Positions 1-5,012 of a DNA stretch of 5,827 nucleotides are shown in pieces. Under the pieces are notes generated by a model that saw only the letters and a list, made by a program, of their open reading frames with translations, was not told where the DNA came from and searched no databases. The stretch is taken from NCBI GenBank assembly GCA_030145005.1, contig JAQYWJ010000141.1, positions 1 through 5,827 on the forward strand, read 5' to 3'. Numbering within the stretch: the first letter of the stretch is position 1; the number at the start of each line of letters is the position of its first letter. This stretch comes from Desulfobacter sp. GTDB taxonomy: Bacteria; Desulfobacterota; Desulfobacteria; Desulfobacterales; Desulfobacteraceae. The position numbers and the translations under genes were made by a program.

Positions 1-40
1 ACGCCCGCGCTCCCAGGTTAAGTTATTTCGGACTCATTCC

Positions 41-715
41 TTAAAGTCGACCTGTATGGGATAACTCTTCCAGGCCTTCCTGATCTAAAATCAAAATTTT
101 TTTTCCATCCGCCTTGATAAATCCGGCCAGGTCCATCTTTTTTAATACACGGGAAATGGTTTCAGGGGTTGTACCGATGAGGCTTGCCAGTTGAACCTTG
201 GAAACAGGCAACGACACGTTGGCTGCCGGCAGGCGTTTTTTTGGCAATGCGATTATCTGTGAATGCCCCGCCTCTTCTTGGGCCAGGGTCAGAATATAAG
301 CGGCCAGTCTGGCAGGCACTTCTTTCAGGCTTAAATTCTCAATCTGAACCGTAAATTCCCTTAAGCGCCTGGACAGGTCTGCCAGCATGTTCATGGCAAG
401 GGCGGGGGATTTTTCAATCTGCCGGACAAACGTCTGCCTGGGTAGAAAAAGAATGGTTGACGGTTCCAGGGCCATGGCAGAGGCCGGAAAACTTTTTCCC
501 TGGAATACCGGAACTTCACCAAATATATGGCCGGGGCCGTATATATGCAGGATTTGCTCCTTGCCCTCAAAAGACATTTTAAATACTTTAATTTTGCCTG
601 CCGCCACAATATAAAACCCTTCGCCCCTGTCACCTTCCTGGAAGATAATTTCGCCTTTGTTTACGGTCAATTCACTGGCCAAAGCGGATAGGGTCCTACA
701 CTGGTCTTCTGTCAA
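41..715 (-). CDS. Crp/Fnr-family transcriptional regulator, FNR-type DNA recognition, no FNR Fe-S cysteines
   Basis: Cytoplasmic one-component DNA-binding regulator. Numbering from the TTG at 713-715, residues about 15-105 form a cyclic-nucleotide-binding-type beta-barrel (GEIIFQEGDRGEGFYIVAAG, then GHIFGE), followed by the long dimerisation helix (about 107-130) and a winged helix-turn-helix (about 170-210). The recognition helix TPETISRVLKKM has E185, S188 and R189, matching the E-x2-S-R contacts of E. coli FNR that read TTGAT half-sites. A perfect TTGAT-N4-ATCAA site lies just upstream. Only one Cys (C6) is present, so the four-cysteine FNR oxygen-sensing cluster is absent; a bound haem, a small ligand or no cofactor remain possible (Dnr/HcpR-like groups). 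TTG at 715 is the only canonical start, but it has no spaced ribosome-binding site and it cuts the typical IPLFSGL-TED N-terminal stretch. The open frame continues upstream, and an ATC at 752-754 is a better-placed start. The family assignment is sure; the signal sensed is unknown. Confidence 0.93.
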   Translation of the reverse strand: MTEDQCRTLSALASELTVNKGEIIFQEGDRGEGFYIVAAGKIKVFKMSFEGKEQILHIYGPGHIFGEVPVFQGKSFPASAMALEPSTILFLPRQTFVRQIEKSPALAMNMLADLSRRLREFTVQIENLSLKEVPARLAAYILTLAQEEAGHSQIIALPKKRLPAANVSLPVSKVQLASLIGTTPETISRVLKKMDLAGFIKADGKKILILDQEGLEELSHTGRL

Positions 716-751
716 CCCTGAAAAAAGGGGAATGAGATGCAGATACTTTTC

Positions 752-765
752 GATTTTTGGTCTCC
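752..765 (-). promoter_or_regulatory. Shine-Dalgarno plus possible ATC start codon of the Crp/Fnr regulator
   Basis: Read on the minus strand, GGAG (765 to 762) is followed by 7 nt and an ATC codon (754 to 752) in frame with the regulator 13 codons upstream of the TTG. The added residues read MEKYLHLIPLFSG if ATC initiates, which is the usual N-terminus of Crp/Fnr proteins. No ATG, GTG or TTG occurs in this frame between the TTG at 715 and the upstream TGA at about 841-839. ATT at 784-782 is another rare start, but it has no visible Shine-Dalgarno. Confidence 0.45.
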
Positions 766-828
766 GGAAATATTTTTCAGCAATGGTTTGATTTGGGATA
801 TCTGGATAACAGCAAAAAAATAAACGGC

Positions 829-842
829 TTGATCCAGATCAA
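829..842. promoter_or_regulatory. Perfect FNR-type operator TTGAT-CCAG-ATCAA
   Basis: TTGATCCAGATCAA has two perfect 5-bp half-sites around 4 bp and matches the FNR/Dnr consensus exactly. It lies between a divergent Crp/Fnr gene, whose recognition helix carries the matching E-x2-S-R residues, and the ferredoxin gene. Its centre (835.5) lies about 36-41 bp upstream of the start site expected for the rightward gene, near the class II activator position. Overlap with a -35 region would also allow repression. Because the site is symmetric it could also control the regulator's own transcription. Confidence 0.8.
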
Positions 843-859
843 GGTTTTCTTTTTTTGTC

Positions 860-865
860 TATAGT
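860..865 (+). promoter_or_regulatory. Candidate -10 element for the ferredoxin gene
   Basis: TATAGT matches TATAAT at five of six positions and lies 18 bp downstream of the FNR-type box. No good -35 hexamer is found at the normal spacing, where the right half of the box sits instead. This is typical of an activator-dependent promoter. An alternative -10, TAACTT at 865-870, would put the box at exactly -41.5 but matches the consensus poorly. Confidence 0.45.
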
Positions 866-921
866 AACTTCAAATTAAAATGTAAACCCAATTTAAACTT
901 TAACAATGAAAGGAATACCCC

Positions 922-1668
922 ATGAAAGTTACCCGTAAAATTATAGAGATAGACGAAGAAAAGTGTGATGGATGCGGTAATTGCGTGCCCTCCTGTGCCG
1001 AAGGGGCCATTCAGATCATTGACGGCAAGGCAAAGGTCATTGGCGATAAATATTGTGATGGGCTTGGCGCCTGTCTTGGCGATTGTCCCAGAGGCGCGCT
1101 TAAGCTCATTGAGCGCCGGGCTGACGAATATGATGAACAGGCTGTACACGCACGACTTGATGCGCAGAAATCAGCTGCAGATACCCCAAAACCTAAGGGG
1201 TGCCCATCACAGCAGGTAACAACGTTTCCCATCTCCCCGGTACCGGGGATGGGGGTACCGACTGTCGGGTCTACGGGAGACTCAGCCCTGGGACACTGGC
1301 CGGTACAGCTTCGGCTGATTCCCGCCACAGCCCCCTTTTTAAAAGATGCAACCCTGCTGATCACAGCAGACTGCGTTCCCGTTGCCGCACCGTCGTTTCA
1401 TTCAGAGTATCTGAAAGGCAAAGTTGTCATGTTAGGCTGTCCCAAATTTGATGACGCAGATTTTTATGTTGACAAGATTGCAGACATTTTTACCCGGAAT
1501 AATATCCAGGGCATCACCATGATGGTCATGGAAGTTCCCTGCTGCTCAAAAATGAAATGGATCGTTGAGCGTGCCATGGAAAAATCAGGTGAATGCATTC
1601 CTGTTCACCGGGTAACCATTTCAACCACAGGCCGGCTCTTGCCTGAAACTCCTGTTCGACAGCCGTAA
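922..1668 (+). CDS. Ferredoxin-like 4Fe-4S protein of the hcp-associated type
   Basis: Likely a cytoplasmic electron-transfer protein. Residues about 1-65 form a bacterial dicluster ferredoxin domain. The first motif is complete (C15-x2-C18-x2-C21-x3-C25). The second is C45-x5-C51-x3-C55, with leucine L48 where the second Cys is expected, so its cluster may have a non-Cys ligand, be 3Fe-4S, or be absent. A Pro/Gly-rich linker (about 85-122) leads to a C-terminal domain (about 123-235) with LLITADCVPVA, LGCPKF and MEVPCCSK motifs, i.e. further cysteines C151, C173, C207, C208 and C225. From family knowledge, proteins with this arrangement occur widely in anaerobes, often next to hybrid-cluster protein (hcp) and a Crp/Fnr regulator (HcpR in Desulfovibrio); no hcp gene is in this window. 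The ATG has AGGA (911-914) 7 nt upstream. The gene stands alone, divergent from its probable regulator and convergent with the Lon gene. The biochemical partner is inferred, not shown. Confidence 0.88.
   Translation: MKVTRKIIEIDEEKCDGCGNCVPSCAEGAIQIIDGKAKVIGDKYCDGLGACLGDCPRGALKLIERRADEYDEQAVHARLDAQKSAADTPKPKGCPSQQVTTFPISPVPGMGVPTVGSTGDSALGHWPVQLRLIPATAPFLKDATLLITADCVPVAAPSFHSEYLKGKVVMLGCPKFDDADFYVDKIADIFTRNNIQGITMMVMEVPCCSKMKWIVERAMEKSGECIPVHRVTISTTGRLLPETPVRQP
1234..1249. repeat. 16-bp perfect palindrome inside the ferredoxin gene
   Basis: TCCCCGGTACCGGGGA is its own reverse complement and is followed at once by a partial copy, GGGGGTACCG (1251-1260). It encodes part of the Pro/Gly-rich interdomain linker. 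It may simply reflect repeated Pro-Val-Pro and Gly-Val-Pro codons in a low-constraint linker. Confidence 0.7.
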
Positions 1669-1755
1669 GTATACGAAAATTCAAAAGCCGCGCCAATACA
1701 AAAGATACAGCGATCGTCAAAAATGGCATAGTGTCTATACGTTCTGACGCCTAAA

Positions 1756-1772
1756 ATCAGCATTTTGCTGAT
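1756..1772. terminator. Weak bidirectional terminator-like hairpin between convergent genes
   Basis: ATCAGCA-TTT-TGCTGAT is a perfect 7-bp stem with a 3-nt loop, located between the stops of the ferredoxin gene (1668) and the Lon gene (1834). The stem is AT-rich. On the minus strand it ends in a run of four T, and on the plus strand in ATATTATT, so both tails are poor. Position supports a terminator; strength does not. Confidence 0.35.
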
Positions 1773-1833
1773 ATTATTGCAAAATCCCCTTGTGTTACGC
1801 ATGTTTATGACAATCATTGTTGGGTTTGTTTTG

Positions 1834-3885
1834 TCAACGGCCTTTTGAAACTGCAGCAAAATCAACAGCATCCTGGCCTAACACCTGCCGGATCACTTCG
1901 TCGAGTTCTCCTGCGGTAAGGATTTTTATTCCCTGCTTGAGGCTGTCATCCATGGCTGCAATTTCAGCCTGGTTTTTGGCAGGGAAAATTATTGTCTTGA
2001 TTCCGGCGGTTTTGGCTGCAAGTAGTTTTTCCCGGATGCCGCCCACAGGAAGAATTCTGCCGCTTAACGTTACCTCACCTGTCATTGCCACATCCCTGGG
2101 ACAGGGGACATCCTTTAAAAGGGAAATCAGCGCCACGGCAATGGTCATCCCTGCTGACGGGCCGTCCTTGGGAATGGCCCCTGATGGAACATGAACGTGG
2201 ATATCCCGGCCCTGGAAAAAGTCTGCACCCAGACCAAGCTGTTCAGTGTGGCTGCGGATGTAACTTAAAGCGGCCTGGGCGGATTCCTTCATTACCTCGC
2301 CTAGGTATCCGGTAAGGATCAGACGCTCGGCCCCCATCATCCGCGTGGTCTCAACAAAGATGATTTCCCCGCCGCTTTCTGTCCAGGCAAGGCCTGTGGC
2401 GCATCCCACCCGGTCCCGGGCTCCTGCAATTTCATAGTGATATCTGGCAGGGCCCAGAAGTTTTTCCACGGTGCCTTCATTAATTTTTATCTTCCGGGAT
2501 GCATTCGGCGTATTGAGATACCGCCGGGCAACCTTGCGGCAGATAGCGGAAATTTTGCGTTCAAGGCCCCGTAACCCCGCCTCCCGGGTGTGTTCCCTGA
2601 TGATGGCACAAAGTGCATTTTGCGTAAATTCAAGGCCAAATCCCGAAAGCCCCGTATCCTCCATGGCCCGGGGGATCAGGTGGCGTTGGGCAATGTGGGT
2701 TTTTTCTTCGATGGTGTACCCGGACATGGATATCACCTCAAACCGGTCCAGCAAAGGCCCGGGAATCCGTGCCACCGTATTGGCCGTGGCAATGAACATC
2801 ACTTTGGAAAGATCAAAGGGAAGGTCCAGGTAATGATCAATGAATTTTGAGTTCTGCTGGGGGTCCAGCACTTCAAGCAGGGCTGAGGCAGGGTCTCCTT
2901 TAAAATCCTGTCCCATTTTATCGATTTCATCAAGCATGAGTACGGGATTCAAAGACTCGGCCCGGCGGATCTCCTGGATGATCCGTCCGGCAAGGGCACC
3001 GGCATAGGAGCGTCTGTGTCCCCTGATATCAGCCTCATCCTTTACGCCGGCAAGGGAGATCCGGACAAATTTACGTTCAAGACTCTGGGCAATGGACTGG
3101 CCAAGTGAGGTTTTACCCGTACCCGGAGGGCCGGCAAAGCAGATCACAGGCCCCTTGGCTTCCACAAGTCCTGTTTTTTTACCCAGGGCCTTTTTAACGG
3201 TTTCCCGGATGTCATCAAGTTTGAGGGGTTTGGAAATAAAATGAAAAGAACCCCGCTTAATAGCGTCCACGGCAGTGAGCACCGTGGCATACCCGGAGAT
3301 GATGATCACCTCGGTGGAAGGACTTGTGGCCTTTATACGTTCCAGAAGTGCCATGCCGTCGATCTTATCCATTTTAAGGTCCGTGATCACAAGATCCACG
3401 GTTTTGTCCTTTAAAAATGCCAGGGCCTGGGTGCCGCCGTCAGCCGTGCTGACCTCATAGCCTTCCTTGGACAGGACATGTTTGAGGTTCATCCGGGTGA
3501 TTTGCTCATCATCCACCACAAGAATGGTGTTTTTCCGGGACAGCTTCATCTGCCGGACCGCTAAGTGCTCCAGAATTCTTTCTTTGATTTCGTCAAGTCC
3601 ATAATGGTCGGAGTCCAGGATTTTTTCCGCACGCCGGATGTCAAGATTATCCTGGGTGTATCGGTTCCAGGGCAGGGTGGTCACATAGTCGATATGGTTA
3701 AGCCCTATGGTATATTCTGCCGAAGCCGGGTTGATTTTTTCAAGCCGGTCCACCTCTTTGAGCAGGATTTTTTCAACCTCGGCCGGAATTCTTTGCTCCA
3801 GCACGGCCTCGCGCAGCGCGGCAATCTCTTCTGCTCCCGTATCAACAACCTGAGTCTCTTCTTCTTTTTTAAAGATTCGTTTCAC
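1834..3885 (-). CDS. Lon-family (S16) ATP-dependent protease with an internal response-regulator receiver domain
   Basis: Cytoplasmic AAA+ serine protease of 683 residues with a rare domain order. Residues 1-115 match the Lon middle helical region (DYVTTLPWNRYT, then EKILDSDHYGLDEIKERILEHLAVRQ). Residues about 118-235 are a complete receiver domain: acidic D125/D126, phospho-acceptor D169 (ITDLKM), S197 (IISGYAT) and K219 (ISKPL). It is closest in style to NtrC-class receivers. The AAA+ module follows with Walker A GPPGTGKT (252-259), Walker B VLMLDEID (315-322) and the Lon-typical RGHRRSY and GDPASALLEVLDP. The protease domain (about 485-670) has the Ser-Lys dyad S577 (PKDGPSAG) and K620 (GGIREKLL). 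The usual N-terminal LON substrate-binding domain (about 200 residues) is missing, and no membrane segment is seen. GTG start, with AAAGGG 8 nt upstream. The native function of standard Lon is degradation of misfolded and regulatory proteins; control by phosphorylation here is inferred. No kinase gene is adjacent. Confidence 0.95.
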   Translation of the reverse strand: MKRIFKKEEETQVVDTGAEEIAALREAVLEQRIPAEVEKILLKEVDRLEKINPASAEYTIGLNHIDYVTTLPWNRYTQDNLDIRRAEKILDSDHYGLDEIKERILEHLAVRQMKLSRKNTILVVDDEQITRMNLKHVLSKEGYEVSTADGGTQALAFLKDKTVDLVITDLKMDKIDGMALLERIKATSPSTEVIIISGYATVLTAVDAIKRGSFHFISKPLKLDDIRETVKKALGKKTGLVEAKGPVICFAGPPGTGKTSLGQSIAQSLERKFVRISLAGVKDEADIRGHRRSYAGALAGRIIQEIRRAESLNPVLMLDEIDKMGQDFKGDPASALLEVLDPQQNSKFIDHYLDLPFDLSKVMFIATANTVARIPGPLLDRFEVISMSGYTIEEKTHIAQRHLIPRAMEDTGLSGFGLEFTQNALCAIIREHTREAGLRGLERKISAICRKVARRYLNTPNASRKIKINEGTVEKLLGPARYHYEIAGARDRVGCATGLAWTESGGEIIFVETTRMMGAERLILTGYLGEVMKESAQAALSYIRSHTEQLGLGADFFQGRDIHVHVPSGAIPKDGPSAGMTIAVALISLLKDVPCPRDVAMTGEVTLSGRILPVGGIREKLLAAKTAGIKTIIFPAKNQAEIAAMDDSLKQGIKILTAGELDEVIRQVLGQDAVDFAAVSKGR

Positions 3886-3893
3886 CCTGACAG

Positions 3894-3899
3894 CCCTTT
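3894..3899 (-). promoter_or_regulatory. Ribosome-binding site supporting the GTG start of the Lon-receiver gene
   Basis: On the minus strand, AAAGGG lies 8 nt before the GTG at 3885-3883. The first residues (MKRIFKKEEE) are a charged, disordered-looking lead into the Lon helical domain. The missing N-terminal LON domain is therefore not explained by choosing too late a start. Confidence 0.55.
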
Positions 3900-3909
3900 C
3901 TCTTCAGCC

Positions 3910-3923
3910 TTCAAAAATTTGAA
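3910..3923. repeat. AT-rich inverted repeat near the predicted Lon-receiver transcription start
   Basis: TTCAAA-AA-TTTGAA is a perfect 6-2-6 inverted repeat. It lies between the leftward -10 candidate and the ribosome-binding site of the Lon gene, where a repressor could block initiation. AT-rich repeats of this length also occur by chance. Confidence 0.35.
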
Positions 3924-3924
3924 A

Positions 3925-3952
3925 ATTATTAAGTTCTTTTAGCATGCAGCAA
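3925..3952 (-). promoter_or_regulatory. Candidate sigma-70-type promoter for the Lon-receiver gene
   Basis: On the minus strand, TTGCTG (3952 to 3947) and AATAAT (3930 to 3925) are separated by 16 bp, matching TTGACA at four and TATAAT at five of six positions. The predicted start near 3918 leaves a leader of about 33 nt before the GTG. AT richness makes chance matches likely. Confidence 0.35.
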
Positions 3953-4123
3953 TTACCATGCCTGATGCCTGATTTGAGGTGCGGCGGCCCTTTAAGAAAT
4001 GATTCACAAGGGTTTTTCCCATCACCTCAAACAAAAGTAAAAGGTGAATCCGGTATGGATTGTTTCATTACGCAACACCGACATTGACAATTGCAATATC
4101 CGTAAACAGGCATGAGACAAGGC

Positions 4124-4141
4124 TTTAAATAATAATTTAAA
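4124..4141. repeat. Inverted repeat TTTAAAT-N4-ATTTAAA, possible activator site
   Basis: Perfect 7-bp arms around AATA. It is centred roughly 133 bp upstream of the predicted sigma-54 start near 4266, a usual distance for an enhancer-binding-protein site. No specific activator can be named from the motif, and its AT-rich composition weakens the case. Confidence 0.35.
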
Positions 4142-4147
4142 ATAACA

Positions 4148-4160
4148 TTGCATTCTGCAA
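4148..4160. repeat. Inverted repeat TTGCA-TTC-TGCAA, possible activator site
   Basis: Perfect 5-bp arms around a 3-bp spacer, about 112 bp upstream of the predicted sigma-54 start and 7 bp after the preceding inverted repeat. A related palindrome, ATTGCAAT, occurs at 4090-4097. Two nearby dyads upstream of a -24/-12 promoter resemble tandem enhancer sites. Confidence 0.35.
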
Positions 4161-4239
4161 CACGATTGGGGCCGCGAGGCCGATCCAAAGCTTGTGAAAA
4201 GCCTTGTTATGTAGGCTGTTACGGCTGTTTTGGGGAAAC

Positions 4240-4255
4240 TGGTATGCAACTTGCT
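4240..4255 (+). promoter_or_regulatory. Candidate sigma-54 (-24/-12) promoter of the Usp-like/permease operon
   Basis: TGGTATGCAACTTGCT fits the sigma-54 consensus TGGCACG-N4-TTGCW except for T in place of C at two positions (TGGtAtG). The invariant GG (4241-4242) and GC (4253-4254) are separated by exactly 10 bp. The predicted start is near 4266, giving a leader of about 47 nt before the ATG at 4313. The location, directly upstream of a strong ribosome-binding site and downstream of inverted repeats, supports it. Confidence 0.6.
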
Positions 4256-4312
4256 CATTATTTGCCGACAATGATGATAAACCCAATACATTTTTAAGGA
4301 GGAGAGTCGAGT

Positions 4313-4870
4313 ATGCAGTTTTTAAATGGATTAAAGGATAGAATATTAACTCTTGGCAAAAAACACGGCAATGCGGAAAAAGCGATTAAGTTTTCCCAGC
4401 CTTGCGTTAACAGTGATGCTGATACCGATCAGTGCCTGTTATGTAGCGAAAACCAGGGAAAAAACCTGGTGGTTGCCACCCTTGAAAGCCGGTTTTCCGA
4501 TGAGATGGTTGATTATGCCCTGGATATGGCAAAACGCATGGATTACGGCATTATTGCGGTAAATGCGGCCAATCTGACCCATGACGTGACCTCGTTTTTT
4601 TCCACCACCCAGGAAGAACTGTACGCCGATTATAAGGATACCGCCGGGAGAAATGTGACACCGTTCAAGGAAAAGGCTTCAGAGCTGGGCCTGAAATTTG
4701 CCCATACCACAAGCCAGGCAAATGTTGACCATGCCATTGCCGATATCACCAAGGAGTGCGGACATATTGAATTTATTATTTCCGAGAACAAGAGCCCTGC
4801 TGCGATAAGAGATGCTGCCGTCAACCAGGACCGGATTGCCCAGCGGCTTTGCGTTTATTCAGTGAATTAG
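4313..4870 (+). CDS. Universal-stress-protein-like protein encoded ahead of a permease
   Basis: Predicted 185-residue cytoplasmic protein. Residues about 50-185 show a Usp-like alternating alpha/beta pattern: strand NLVVATLES (51-59), helix SDEMVDYALDMAKRMDY, strand GIIAVNAAN, helix FKEKASELG, a buried strand IEFIISE (152-158) and a final strand CVYSVN. The Gly-rich ATP-binding loop of UspFG/MJ0577-type proteins (G-x2-G-x9-G-S/T) is not visible, so nucleotide binding is doubtful. The N-terminal 50 residues are not part of the Usp fold and contain C31 and a C41-L-L-C44 pair that could bind metal or be redox active. A very strong AAGGAGGAG (4296-4304) precedes the ATG. Its TAG overlaps the ribosome-binding site of the next gene, indicating translational coupling. 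Role inferred from context: a soluble regulator or partner of the downstream transporter. A true Usp assignment rests on pattern only. Confidence 0.8.
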   Translation: MQFLNGLKDRILTLGKKHGNAEKAIKFSQPCVNSDADTDQCLLCSENQGKNLVVATLESRFSDEMVDYALDMAKRMDYGIIAVNAANLTHDVTSFFSTTQEELYADYKDTAGRNVTPFKEKASELGLKFAHTTSQANVDHAIADITKECGHIEFIISENKSPAAIRDAAVNQDRIAQRLCVYSVN

Positions 4871-4882
4871 GAGGTTCCTTTC

Positions 4883-4966
4883 ATGAGTGCTCATTTTGTC
4901 ATTGGTCTTAGTATCGTTTTGTTTACAGCAGTGCTGTGCTTTATCTACAGAAATGAAGGTGAATAG
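4883..4966 (+). CDS. 27-residue single-span membrane microprotein
   Basis: An ATG at 4883 opens a 27-codon frame ending in TAG at 4964-4966. The protein starts MSAHF, has one hydrophobic span of about 17 residues (VIGLSIVLFTAVLCFIY) and ends with a short charged tail, RNEGE. AGGAGG (4869-4874) lies 8 nt upstream, a near-ideal Shine-Dalgarno that overlaps the stop codon of the Usp-like gene. The next start is 46 nt downstream. The frame is short, but the strong initiation signal, perfect membrane-segment composition and position inside a co-directional operon make it very likely real. By analogy with other small operon-encoded membrane peptides (for example KdpF) it may stabilise the permease. 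I do not recognise its family. Confidence 0.75.
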   Translation: MSAHFVIGLSIVLFTAVLCFIYRNEGE

Positions 4967-5012
4967 CACCAGCACTGAATAATAGTTAATTTTCAATGGA
5001 GTGTTTTTTTAA

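Larger units (their letters stand above)
3886..4312. other. 427-nt divergent intergenic regulatory region
   Basis: No credible coding region is seen here. Reading left to right it holds the Lon ribosome-binding site and promoter candidate, a 7-bp tandem repeat (ATGCCTG twice, 3958-3971), and a pair of overlapping, mutually exclusive inverted repeats: GATTCAC at 4001-4007 with GTGAATC at 4044-4050, or TCACCT at 4022-4027 with AGGTGA at 4042-4047. It also holds two tighter inverted repeats (4124-4141 and 4148-4160) and a sigma-54 promoter candidate. Its length and repeat content suggest dense regulation of the rightward operon. Confidence 0.7.

Noticed and set aside
788..799. Second FNR-like site beginning TTGATTTGGG
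   Set aside because: Only the left half-site matches; the right half reads GATAT in place of ATCAA.
859..1149. 96-codon open frame on the minus strand across the start of the ferredoxin gene
   Set aside because: It is the complement of the conserved cysteine motifs and promoter region, with no family features of its own.
1605..1871. Minus-strand open frame bridging the ferredoxin end and the Lon end
   Set aside because: It overlaps both convergent coding ends, and its composition gives no protein-like pattern. The gap is better read as a terminator region.
2085..2850. Several plus-strand open frames within the Lon gene
   Set aside because: They are shadows of a strongly conserved AAA+/protease coding sequence on the minus strand.
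3958..3973. Tandem ATGCCTG repeat as a possible CRISPR or iteron
   Set aside because: There are only two full 7-bp units and no spacer structure. It is a simple short duplication.
4084..4089. Perfect TTGACA hexamer as a sigma-70 -35 element for the rightward operon
   Set aside because: No -10-like hexamer lies 16-18 bp downstream (ACAGGC, CAGGCA, AGGCAT), and the start would leave a leader of about 200 nt. The sigma-54 candidate fits better.
4022..4291. 89-codon open frame on the minus strand in the divergent intergenic region
   Set aside because: It is Cys/Phe/Arg-rich, has no recognisable motif or convincing ribosome-binding site, and overlaps the sigma-54 promoter candidate and inverted repeats.
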